Notes under the pieces: generated by a model | The model's input: only the letters and a program-made list of their open reading frames with translations | Told to the model about the DNA's origin: nothing | Database searches by the model: none | Assembly (NCBI GenBank): GCA_029263335.1 | Contig: JAJCXS010000092.1 | Coordinates: forward strand, 1-42,133 | Direction of reading: 5' to 3' | Length of the DNA stretch: 42,133 nt | DNA from: Acidobacteriota bacterium | Lineage (GTDB): Bacteria; Acidobacteriota; UBA890; WLXD01 | Shown: positions 19,449-27,829 of the stretch, piece by piece | Layout: each line of letters begins with the position of its first letter | Numbering within the stretch: the stretch's first letter is position 1 | Made by a program: the position numbers and the translations under genes

Positions 19449-22084
19449 GCAGCACACCGCGGGTGCCAGTCTGGGTGCGCTGGATGATGAGCAGACTTCT
19501 GGGCGAGCGCGAGGCTGCGGCGACGCTGGGCGAGCTCCAGGAGCTTCATGCCCACCGGGCATCGGTGTTCGATTCGCGCGAAGCGGATCGCCGCTTTCGT
19601 CGAGAGATGCGCCAGTATCCGTTCCGACTTCTTGCCCGCAGGGTCGTCGAGTTGGCTCGGATCGGTCCTTGGGCGTCGCTGCGCAGCCTCAAGCAGAGCG
19701 CGCGAAGCCTCGCACGCACACCCGGGCTTACCGCCGCAATCGTGCTCACCGTCGGTATTGGTATTGGCGGGTGCGCGGCCATCTTCGCGGTGGTGGATGT
19801 GCTCTTTCTCAAGGCTCTGCCGTACCCGGACGCCGATCGGTTGGTCTGGATCCACTCGGCGTCGCCTACGAGCAAGTGGGCGCTCTCGGCGGTCGACGTG
19901 CAGGCGTTGCAGGCTCAACAAACTGTCTTTGAATCGCTGGGCACCTATTCGCGCAACGCGAGCACGCTGGTCACCGACGAAGGGGCGGAGCGGCTCGTCT
20001 ACATCGAGGCTGCGCCCGGTCTGTTTGCGACGCTGGGGATCGAGCTCCTGGCCGGGCGCGAGGCCCTCCCGGCCGAGGGCGAGGTGGCTGCCGACGCGAC
20101 GGTCGTCGTAACCCATGATTTCGCCGCGCGCTATTTGGGAGTGACGGGAGCCGACGGCAGCTCGGCCCTCGGCCAATCGGTTCGTATCGGAGCCGTGTCG
20201 TACCAGGTGATTGGTGTCATACCGTCGTGGTTCGGCCCCCTGGCGCGCGACACGGACGTGTTCACCACCTTGCGGATGGAACCGCCGCCGCGTAAGGGGC
20301 CGTTCGGGTTCGTCACGGTCGGCCGGCTTCACGAGAATGTGAATGCGGAGGTCGCGTTGGAGGAACTCCGTGCCATCAACGCCAGGATCTTTCCGCTCTG
20401 GATCGATAGCTTCCAGGACGAGAACGTCACGTGGGGCATGCAGGATCTCGATGAGGTGCTCAACCGCGATGCGGGTCGCCTGCTGGCGATCCTGATGGGT
20501 GCGGTAGGAGGCCTTCTTCTCGTGGCCACGGCCAACGCGGCGAACCTGCTGCTGGCGCGGGTTGCCGGCCGGCGCCAGGAAATGGTCCTGCGGCAGGCCC
20601 TGGGTGCCACTCGGGTCCAGATCGCGGGACACCTGCTGGTCGAGAGCGTGATCCTCTCTCTGGGAGGAATGGCAATGGGGCTGCTCGTTGCCGTTGGCGG
20701 GCTCCGACTCCTGCCTGCGGTGGCGTCCAGCTATCTCCCGCGCCTGACGGAACTCCGCCTCGACGGCAGCGTGCTGTTGTTCACCTGCGCGCTGGGCGCG
20801 GCCTGCTGTTTGCTGTTCGGTGCCGTTCCGGCGGTGCGCGGCAGTCGGGTAGGGCGCGGGTCGGGCCGTGCGGGTGCCGGGCGTTCAATGACCAGCGGAA
20901 CGCGCGAACAGCGAGCTCAGCGGCTGTTGGTAGCTACGCAACTGGCACTGGTGCTGCCGCTGCTGACGGGTGGCGCCCTGTTGTTGACAAGCTTCGCCAG
21001 GCTCCAGGACACCGATGCCGGATTCGACGTCGAGCGCCTGCTTTCGATGCGAGTCTCGTTGTCGGCCGACGCCTTTCCGGACGACAAGAGTCGGAGTCAA
21101 TTCTGGGGCGTAGCGCTGGAGCGCATCGAGACCATCCCCGGCGTGGAGGCTGCCGCGGTATCGCTGGGGCGACCACCGAATGGCGGGTTCATCAACAACT
21201 TCGATCTCGAGGACAAGCCCACGCCGCCGAATCAGGCTCAGCCGACCGCGCCGTGGATCATCGCGGAGCGAGGGTACTTCGACGTTCTCGGCATCCCGCT
21301 GGTCGCGGGACGCATGTTCGAGCCAACCGACCTGGAGGACGACGCTCCTCCCGTGGTGATTGTGGACGAGGCGTGGGCCAGCAAGCACTTTCCGGGCGAG
21401 AGCGCGGTGGGGCGCCGGTTCGTGGACGGCGGCCAGATGAACGTGCCACTGACCACCGTGGTGGGTGTGGTCGGAAACGTGCCGTATGGAGGCCTCGGTG
21501 AAAGCGATGGGGGCGCCGTCTACAGCGCCGACGCACGACGACTGGGGAGCCCGTTTCTCATGCTGCGTCTGGTGGGCGATCAGGCTTCGGTGGTCACTCT
21601 GGTACGCGAACAACTGCGGCTGCTCGACCCGACGGCGCCAATCACCGACCTGGCCTCAGGAGAGCTGCTGTTGAGCGACTCGCTCACGCGGCCGCGGCAC
21701 CTGTCGTTGCTGCTCGCCACCTTCGCCACGATTGCGCTGGGGCTCGCGGTGGTCGGTCTCTACGGCATCATGGCGAACTCCGTACAGCGTCGGCGTGGCG
21801 AGATCGCGATCCGGCTCGCGCTCGGAGGGTCTCCACGTGGTATCCAGCGACTGATCGTCGGGCAGGGCATGCGCATCGCTGTCGCCGGTGTCCTTGTTGG
21901 CGCCGCGCTTTCGCTCGGCGTGACAGGTCTGCTCGCCGACCTGCTGTACGAGGTCGAGCCGGCCGATCCGTTAACGCTCGTGGCCGTGGTCGCTCTCATG
22001 CTGGCGGTGGCGCTGGTTGCCTGCTTGATGCCAAGTCGCCGCGCCGTGCGAGCGGAACCGAGGACCGCGCTGAGCACGATGTAG
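19445..22084 (+). CDS. ADOP-type ABC transporter permease (MacB/FtsX-like, duplicated)
   Basis: The 879-residue membrane protein has a cytoplasmic N-terminal stretch (1-80), then a first helix (95-117, LTAAIVLTVGIGIGGCAAIF) and a MacB-like periplasmic domain. It then shows an FtsX core (LLLVATANAANLLLARVAGR) and a second periplasmic domain plus FtsX core near the C-terminus (LSLLLATFATIALGLAVVGL, then RGEIAIRLALG). This duplicated architecture with the EREAAATLGELQEL leader is the acidobacterial duplicated orphan permease type. Such genes normally lack an adjacent ATPase, as here. MacB-like systems use periplasmic force rather than transmembrane transport; the cargo or target is unknown. Confidence 0.9.
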   Translation: MSSTPRVPVWVRWMMSRLLGEREAAATLGELQELHAHRASVFDSREADRRFRREMRQYPFRLLARRVVELARIGPWASLRSLKQSARSLARTPGLTAAIVLTVGIGIGGCAAIFAVVDVLFLKALPYPDADRLVWIHSASPTSKWALSAVDVQALQAQQTVFESLGTYSRNASTLVTDEGAERLVYIEAAPGLFATLGIELLAGREALPAEGEVAADATVVVTHDFAARYLGVTGADGSSALGQSVRIGAVSYQVIGVIPSWFGPLARDTDVFTTLRMEPPPRKGPFGFVTVGRLHENVNAEVALEELRAINARIFPLWIDSFQDENVTWGMQDLDEVLNRDAGRLLAILMGAVGGLLLVATANAANLLLARVAGRRQEMVLRQALGATRVQIAGHLLVESVILSLGGMAMGLLVAVGGLRLLPAVASSYLPRLTELRLDGSVLLFTCALGAACCLLFGAVPAVRGSRVGRGSGRAGAGRSMTSGTREQRAQRLLVATQLALVLPLLTGGALLLTSFARLQDTDAGFDVERLLSMRVSLSADAFPDDKSRSQFWGVALERIETIPGVEAAAVSLGRPPNGGFINNFDLEDKPTPPNQAQPTAPWIIAERGYFDVLGIPLVAGRMFEPTDLEDDAPPVVIVDEAWASKHFPGESAVGRRFVDGGQMNVPLTTVVGVVGNVPYGGLGESDGGAVYSADARRLGSPFLMLRLVGDQASVVTLVREQLRLLDPTAPITDLASGELLLSDSLTRPRHLSLLLATFATIALGLAVVGLYGIMANSVQRRRGEIAIRLALGGSPRGIQRLIVGQGMRIAVAGVLVGAALSLGVTGLLADLLYEVEPADPLTLVAVVALMLAVALVACLMPSRRAVRAEPRTALSTM

Positions 22085-22155
22085 AGAAAGTCGGAGGCTG
22101 CGGAAAACCGAATCCTAAAGCTCTGACGGGTACCGTTTTGGGGCTTCGGTCAAGG

Positions 22156-24279
22156 CTATTGCCGCGGCGCAAGCGGGTAGTTGCGCGCCGCTCTCGCCGA
22201 AACGCCAGAGATCCTATCTGTGACACTGAGCGTCACAGCGCCCGTACGAGGCCACCGCGGCGGTACCAGCGCTGTCACGAGGACCCGAACTGACCCGGGC
22301 TCCGGGCCAGTCTCGACAGTCACCCTCCGAACTTCAAGTAGGGATACTGCCCCGTCGCTGCCTTGAACCTCTGCCGCAACCGAGAGGTTCGGCTGGCCGG
22401 TGAACGGGTGAGCCACGACGTTGAAGATCGTGGCGACCAGTGTGACCTGTTGGCCGGGGAGAAACTCAGGGGACAGAGACGGAGCCACCGACCTCCCGTC
22501 GAACATAAACGGTCCTCGCAGCGAGTCGCTTCGAACACCGACAGGCCTCTCACTACGAACGTTGCCGGCCACAACCGGTGCGTCCGGCTCGACCACGGCG
22601 AAGGCTGCCACGCGCAGCGCCGATGCTGGCGACGCCGGAACCACGAACCGGAAGCCACGTGTCGTAAGTGCCCCGGTGGCCGACTCGCGGAGGAGGATCT
22701 TCACGTAGTGCTCCCCGATAGAACTCGACAGTAGATTCGTGTACCGCAACGGCGGAGAATCGTCACGACTCAGCTCAAGGGAACTCGCAAGAGAGATCCT
22801 GCCGCGGAAATGGTCCTCGACGAGGCGTCTTGAATTCACGACGAGGCCGAGAACCTCGAACTCGAGTGCGTCGCCGTCAGCCAGTATCGAGAGACGATGC
22901 AGCTCTTGCGCCGAGATTTCGATGGCGACAGCCAGCTTTCCGATGTGGTCGACCATGGAAACCGCGTCAACCAAGACTGCCGCGCTGAACTCGTCGACTT
23001 CGTTCCCAAATTCGATCGCCTCCGCAGTCCTCAGCAGGCTTCCGTGCAGTGACGCGCTTGCCTCTGCGGGTGCCCCGATGTGAGAACGCACCCAACTCAC
23101 ACGCAACTGGTGACCATCGCGAACCGCCACTTCTACACGGCCCTTCGCAGAGTCGGTGTTGCCTGGCATCGCTACTGCCAATACGTAGTGTCTTCGCGAC
23201 GCCGTCTCCATCGCCGCCAGACCCTTCGAGAGATTGTGGCGAAAGTAGGTAGTCGTTCCGCCCGTCTCGTGGGCGAGCATGTTGAGAACGCCTCGATCCT
23301 CGACGCCAGTTGGCAGGACCGTGCCTTCCATCGGTCTGCCGCGATTCAGGTCGGCCTGATCTGTGCGCAGTTTGCTCCCAATGTCGGCCAGGTCGTGCAC
23401 GTCGGACAGCGGAGTCACCGTGGGATTGAAACTATGAATGACGACTCCCTGGAGCCGCGCCGCGTCTACTACGTCGATCGCCTCGTCTCTGAAATCAGTA
23501 TTGAGCAGCATCTGGTCGGGCAAGCCTCGGGAGAAAAAGAGGACGTGCTTACTGCCCGCGACCGCCGACAGCGCTCTCGTCATGTCCTGCAACGCCAACA
23601 AGAAATCGTACGCGGCCATCGCCACGCGAATGGCATCAAGCTCCTCGACGAACCTCGCAGTATCTTCTTGTCCCCCAATGTCGCGGAACGCCGCCAGATC
23701 GATTCCGTCCCCTGCGGACTCCACGCTCTCCGTCGCCCGATCCGTTCCGAACCCTTCGAGCCACGCCTCGGCGATGTCGTGGTTGGTGGTAAACGGAACC
23801 GCGAGTTCCAGTCCGCGTCGTGGACTGTAGATCGCGACGGCCACTCGATCCTGGGGCATCACAACTTTGGCGAAGAACTCCCTGGCCGCAGCGCGCGAAT
23901 ATCTCAAAGAGCGCGCGTCCATGTGAGCTAGGTCGACCAGCGCTAGGAAATTGCGGCTCTGGGAGAGGGCTGTAGCCTCGGCCAGCGGCGTTGCCGCGAA
24001 CTCGGCCGGCGAATCGGCGATTTCTTCGGCCGGCTCGCCTCGCGGCATCCCGTGGTCCACTTCGATCGCAGCCAGAACGCGGCTGCGGGCACCCGCGACG
24101 AAAACCTCGAAATCGGCAACGTCGAGGTCGGGAACGAAGTGGCCGTCTGCCGTGTTTACGACCACCTCCAGTCGCAGGACGTTGACTGTCGCGGCAAACT
24201 GCGGGGCTTGGGCCGCGCCCAGACATAGGAGAGCAGTCACGACTCCAATCGGCAATGTTCCGACGCGGTGGCTCTTCAT
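22156..24279 (-). CDS. Secreted VWFA-related protein (acidobacterial type) with degenerate metal site
   Basis: The product is 707 residues with a signal peptide (PIGVVTALLCLGAAQA). A short beta segment follows (LRLEVVVNTADGHFVPDLDV), then FEVFVAGARSRV, as in VWFA-related acidobacterial-domain proteins. The VWA region begins at FLALVDLAHMDARSL. The metal-binding DxSxS is replaced by D116-L-A118-H-M120, so ion-dependent adhesion is doubtful. Later parts include KHVLFFSRGLPDQ and a beta-rich C-terminus. GAGGAGG upstream supports the ATG at 24279; an ATG eight codons earlier would put that Shine-Dalgarno inside the gene. It converges on the ADOP gene with 71 bases between. Function is unknown. 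Confidence 0.8.
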   Translation of the reverse strand: MKSHRVGTLPIGVVTALLCLGAAQAPQFAATVNVLRLEVVVNTADGHFVPDLDVADFEVFVAGARSRVLAAIEVDHGMPRGEPAEEIADSPAEFAATPLAEATALSQSRNFLALVDLAHMDARSLRYSRAAAREFFAKVVMPQDRVAVAIYSPRRGLELAVPFTTNHDIAEAWLEGFGTDRATESVESAGDGIDLAAFRDIGGQEDTARFVEELDAIRVAMAAYDFLLALQDMTRALSAVAGSKHVLFFSRGLPDQMLLNTDFRDEAIDVVDAARLQGVVIHSFNPTVTPLSDVHDLADIGSKLRTDQADLNRGRPMEGTVLPTGVEDRGVLNMLAHETGGTTTYFRHNLSKGLAAMETASRRHYVLAVAMPGNTDSAKGRVEVAVRDGHQLRVSWVRSHIGAPAEASASLHGSLLRTAEAIEFGNEVDEFSAAVLVDAVSMVDHIGKLAVAIEISAQELHRLSILADGDALEFEVLGLVVNSRRLVEDHFRGRISLASSLELSRDDSPPLRYTNLLSSSIGEHYVKILLRESATGALTTRGFRFVVPASPASALRVAAFAVVEPDAPVVAGNVRSERPVGVRSDSLRGPFMFDGRSVAPSLSPEFLPGQQVTLVATIFNVVAHPFTGQPNLSVAAEVQGSDGAVSLLEVRRVTVETGPEPGSVRVLVTALVPPRWPRTGAVTLSVTDRISGVSARAARNYPLAPRQ

Positions 24280-24301
24280 TCCGAATCCAACCTCCTCATG
24301 C

Positions 24302-24523
24302 ATGTTCACTAGAAGAACGCGCCGCCGCGCGTTTTTTCGAACTGAGCCCAAGAAAAACTGGACGGCCTTCGAAAAATTGCCCGAGTCTGCGGTTATCCCG
24401 ACGGGCGTTAACCGGGTGCCGCTCGTGGTCCTGGTGTCACCTAGTGGCGAGGTAGAGAGTATTTGGCGCGGCGAAATCACGGCCGAGCGGCTGCCTGAAC
24501 TCAAGGACGCTCTCCTGGACTAG
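24302..24523 (+). pseudogene. Thioredoxin-fold C-terminal remnant
   Basis: A 73-codon open frame ends in VNRVPLVVLVSPSGEVESIW, RGEITAERLPELKDALLD. This reads like the last beta strands and helix of a thioredoxin/TlpA-like domain, with the cis-proline loop (VNRVP) and the V-G-E-I strand. The first half of the fold, including any CxxC, is missing: upstream lies only the start of the divergent VWA gene, antisense. The N-terminal ATG and arginine-rich beginning are probably incidental. It is best read as a truncated leftover of a larger gene. It could instead be a very short protein, which is less likely. Confidence 0.45.
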
Positions 24524-24536
24524 TTCACCGTGGTTG

Positions 24537-24806
24537 ATGAAGACGGATGCCACTAGCTACCGCGGCGAGAAAGCCAGGGCTGTCATGAGCGGGGCGGGCA
24601 CCGGCTTCTTCGACGGAGACGGCACCAGGCGCGTCGAACTCAGCCTCGGTGCTATAGCTCTCACGGACAAGAGTGGAAACCTCCGCGGAGCAGGTGTCAC
24701 CGCCTTCGGCAAGAGTCGCACGGCGCGAGTCTTGATGACCGTTGACGGCTTCACGCCCATCGACGAGAACGGCAATGTCGTTTGGCAGGTACCGAGGCAG
24801 CGATGA
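24537..24806 (+). CDS. Small ORF of unknown function, possibly a fragment
   Basis: The 89-residue product follows the thioredoxin-like remnant by 13 bases. It is rich in beta-prone, glycine-containing stretches (GAGTGFFDGDGTRR, VELSLGAIALTDKSGN, LMTVDGFTPIDENGNVVW), reading like the C-terminal part of a secreted beta protein, yet it has no signal peptide. No good ribosome binding site precedes ATG 24537 (a TTG lies one codon before). I do not recognise it. It may be another fragment from the same disrupted locus, or not be expressed at all. Confidence 0.3.
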   Translation: MKTDATSYRGEKARAVMSGAGTGFFDGDGTRRVELSLGAIALTDKSGNLRGAGVTAFGKSRTARVLMTVDGFTPIDENGNVVWQVPRQR

Positions 24807-25102
24807 CACATGGGCAGTACCTCGGTCGGAGATGTTCGGTGAACCCGATACTCACTGAACGTGTGCAAAAGCCTGTGCAAGAGTTGCCGTATCGGGGCGT
24901 ACGTTTTGGAGATCCAACGACTTACGTCGAGTTGCACCATGCATGGAGCATGTGCGTGTTAGCGGCCGCGTCCGGCCGGCCATGGCTCAGGCCGCAGCCG
25001 GGTCGCGCCGGCCGCCCGTTGTTGATAGAACTGCGACACACCTTGCGAGTCCGACGGCGCAGGCGAGCCCGGCTCAGCATCCATTCTCCGTAGAGGTTCA
25101 CC
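24807..25102. other. Intergenic stretch with no supportable gene
   Basis: An imperfect hairpin can form from ACCGAGG (24791-24797) and CCTCGGT (24820-24826) but has no T-tract. The rest is GC-rich, with no coding frame resembling a protein family. It must hold the promoter of the following peptidase gene, for which I cannot name convincing boxes. Confidence 0.4.
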
Positions 25103-27730
25103 ATGGGAATTGCCCGGTCTCGTCTTCTTCCTGCCCGTATGTTCTGTATGGCGTTGATCCTGACGCTCTGTCTGCCGATGCTCGCCGCGGCGCAGGAGGC
25201 TGCGTCGCAGGCGCCCGGGCCGCAGCAGGGTCATGGCGATCGCCGCGTACACCACGCCAACCGCGAACTGGCGGCGCGCTTCACGCAGGCGCGCATGAGC
25301 GAGATGGTGTTCGACACCTATGTCCGTCCGCACTGGCTCGAGGGCTCCAACCGCTTCTGGTACTCGTGGGAAGACTCGACCGGCAAGACCTTCTGGATCG
25401 TCGACCCGGACGCGCGCACCAAGCGACTGGTCTTCGACCGGGCGGAAATGGCCCGTCAGTTGACGCTGCTGACTCGCGACCCCTACGACGCCCGTAACCT
25501 GCCGATCAGCAAGATCCGCTGGATCAACGACAACACCGCCATCCAGTTCGACGTGACCTCCTCCGAGGACGAGGTCATAGAGGAAGTCGAGGAGACCGAG
25601 GGCGACACCCAGGAAGAGAAGAAGGCGCGCCCGCGCAAGCCGAAGAAGAAGGTCTACCACCTCGAGTACGACCTCGGCACCCGACAGGTACGCGAGCTCG
25701 AAGACTTCGAAGCGCCCGCCGATCATCCCGACTGGGCCAACGTCTCGCCCGACAAGCAGTGGGTGGTGTTCTCGCGCGATTACGACCTCTACATGATGAG
25801 CTACAGCGAATATGAAGAGTGGCTCGCCAAGGAGAAGGCCAAGAAGGACGCCGGCGAGGACGACAAGGATGGCGAGGATGAGGAGGAGACCGATGTCGAC
25901 GAGGACATCGAGGAGATCCGCCTCACCACCGATGGCGAGGAGTACTACACGTACGGTCGCAGTGGCCGCGGGCGGACCGACAAGGAGAAGGAAGAACAGG
26001 CCGGCAAACGTGATCCGGCGTTCGTGACCTGGGCGCAGGACTCGAGCAAGTTCGCCCTCACGCGCGACGATGTGCGCGAGGTGGGCAAGCTCTGGGTCAT
26101 CAATGCGGTAGCTGAGCCCCGGCCGACGCTCGAGACCTACGCGTATCCGATGCCGGGCGAAGAGAACGTCGGTCAGACCGAACTGTGGGTCTTCGACGTC
26201 GCCGCTCAGGCGGGCCAGAAGCTCGAAATCGAAGCCTTCAAGGATCAGTCGGTCAACATCTTCACCGCCCGTCGTTTCCCGCGTCCCGACGCCGAGGAAC
26301 CGATTGCGCGCGAGTGGCTCTCACCCGACTCGAATCGCCTGTACTGGGGACGCATCAGCCGCGATCTCAAACGCTATGACGTGGTCGTGACCGACCTGAC
26401 CAGCGGCGATACCACGGTCCTGGTGGAGGAACGGCTCAACCCTTACGTCGAAACCCAGAGGCTCGAACTGCTCGAGACCGGCGAGATGGTCTGGTGGTCG
26501 GAGCGCGATGGCTGGGGGCACTACTACCTGCTCGGGGCCGACGGCACGGTGATTCGTCAGCTCACGCGGGGGGAGTTTTCCGGTCGTGGTGTTGCCGGTG
26601 TCGACGAGTCGACGCGGACGCTGTTCTTCACCGCCAACGGTCTGGAGGAGGACGAGGACCCGTACTACCGGCACCTCTACAAGGTGAGTCTGGACGGTGG
26701 CAACGTGACCCTGCTCAACGCCGGGGATTTCGACCACGTCGGTCGGATGAGCGAGTCCAACAGCTACTTCGTAGACGGCTACTCGCGTGTCAACACCGTG
26801 CCGGCTTCGGCGGTGATGGACGCCGACGGCGAGAAGGTGATGGATCTCGAGTCGTCGGACATGTCACTGCTCGAGAACGCCGGCTACCAGTTTCCCGAGC
26901 CTTACCAGGTGAAGTCGGCCGACAACGTCACCGACATGTACGGCGTCATCTACAAGCCGTTCGACTTTGACGAGACCAAGAAGTACCCGATCATCGCCTA
27001 TGTCTATCCCGGCCCGCAGACCGAGGCGGTGGCCAAACAGTTCGTCACCCGAGCCCAGAACATTCACCTGGCCAACATGGGCTTCATCGTCATCGAGATC
27101 GGCAACCGCGGCGGCCATCCGTGGCGCTCGAAGTGGTACCACTCGTACGGCTATGGCGACTTGCGCGACTACGGCCTGGCCGACAAGAAGGCTGCTATCG
27201 AGCAGCTTGCCATGCGCTACGACTGGATCGACGACGATCGCGTCGGCATCTTCGGCCACTCGGGCGGCGGCTTCATGTCCACCGCGGCGATGCTGGTCTA
27301 CCCGGACTTCTTCAAGGTCGCCGTGTCCTCGTCGGGCAACCACGAGAACCAGATCTACAACCGCTGGTGGAGCGAAAAGCACCACGGCGTGAAGGAAGTT
27401 ACCGACGACGAGGGCAATGTCACCTTCGAGTACGACATCGAGAAGAACTCGCAGCTGGCCGCCAATCTCAAGGGCAAGCTACTGCTGACCACCGGCGACA
27501 TCGACAACAATGTCCACCCGTCGCTGACCTACCGGATGGCACATGCGCTGATGAAGGCGAACAAACGGTTCGACTTCTTCCTGTTCCCGGGCGAGCGTCA
27601 CGGCTACCGCGAGAACTCCGAGTACTGGCAGTGGCTACGGGCGGATTACTTCGCCGAGCACCTGCTCGGCGACCGGGCGGGTAGCGTCGACATTTTTGAA
27701 CTGAACCGCGAAGCCGCCAAGCGACGCTGA
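25103..27730 (+). CDS. Secreted DPP-IV-like S9 serine peptidase
   Basis: The 875-residue enzyme would release dipeptides from peptide N-termini, typically after proline or alanine, in the periplasm. A signal peptide (FCMALILTLCLPMLAAAQ) is followed by a beta-propeller domain (about 60-590) and an alpha/beta-hydrolase domain. The catalytic triad is visible: S720 in GHSGGGF, D801 in GDIDNNVHP and H833 in GERHGY. Two low-complexity charged insertions (about 155-183, Glu then Lys/Arg-rich; about 242-272, Lys then Asp/Glu-rich) interrupt the propeller and are unusual. TAGAGG upstream supports ATG 25103. Substrate preference within the S9B/S9C families is not certain from sequence alone. Confidence 0.92.
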   Translation: MGIARSRLLPARMFCMALILTLCLPMLAAAQEAASQAPGPQQGHGDRRVHHANRELAARFTQARMSEMVFDTYVRPHWLEGSNRFWYSWEDSTGKTFWIVDPDARTKRLVFDRAEMARQLTLLTRDPYDARNLPISKIRWINDNTAIQFDVTSSEDEVIEEVEETEGDTQEEKKARPRKPKKKVYHLEYDLGTRQVRELEDFEAPADHPDWANVSPDKQWVVFSRDYDLYMMSYSEYEEWLAKEKAKKDAGEDDKDGEDEEETDVDEDIEEIRLTTDGEEYYTYGRSGRGRTDKEKEEQAGKRDPAFVTWAQDSSKFALTRDDVREVGKLWVINAVAEPRPTLETYAYPMPGEENVGQTELWVFDVAAQAGQKLEIEAFKDQSVNIFTARRFPRPDAEEPIAREWLSPDSNRLYWGRISRDLKRYDVVVTDLTSGDTTVLVEERLNPYVETQRLELLETGEMVWWSERDGWGHYYLLGADGTVIRQLTRGEFSGRGVAGVDESTRTLFFTANGLEEDEDPYYRHLYKVSLDGGNVTLLNAGDFDHVGRMSESNSYFVDGYSRVNTVPASAVMDADGEKVMDLESSDMSLLENAGYQFPEPYQVKSADNVTDMYGVIYKPFDFDETKKYPIIAYVYPGPQTEAVAKQFVTRAQNIHLANMGFIVIEIGNRGGHPWRSKWYHSYGYGDLRDYGLADKKAAIEQLAMRYDWIDDDRVGIFGHSGGGFMSTAAMLVYPDFFKVAVSSSGNHENQIYNRWWSEKHHGVKEVTDDEGNVTFEYDIEKNSQLAANLKGKLLLTTGDIDNNVHPSLTYRMAHALMKANKRFDFFLFPGERHGYRENSEYWQWLRADYFAEHLLGDRAGSVDIFELNREAAKRR

Positions 27731-27794
27731 GACTCGGCAACGAAGACTCGGCCCGCGGTCGTTGGGGTTGTGCCGCCTCGTGTTGGGATGGCAT

Positions 27795-27819
27795 CATTTG
27801 TAAATCGTGCTTACAAATG
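27795..27819. promoter_or_regulatory. Perfect 9-bp palindrome before the DUF4143 ATPase gene
   Basis: CATTTGTAA (27795-27803) and TTACAAATG (27811-27819) are exact reverse complements separated by seven bases. The second arm ends ten bases before the GTG start. The AT-rich arms stand out in GC-rich DNA. An operator is more likely than a terminator, since it lies upstream of the start and has no T-tract. Confidence 0.6.
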
Positions 27820-27829
27820 GTGACATTTC

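Noticed and set aside
22085..22155. Terminator between the ADOP and VWA genes
   Set aside because: Only a weak ACCGAA/TTCGGT pairing with a long loop is visible, without a T-tract.
24782..25093. A 103-codon open frame upstream of the S9 peptidase
   Set aside because: Its composition becomes Arg-rich and low-complexity; there is no start signal or similarity, and it runs through the probable promoter region.
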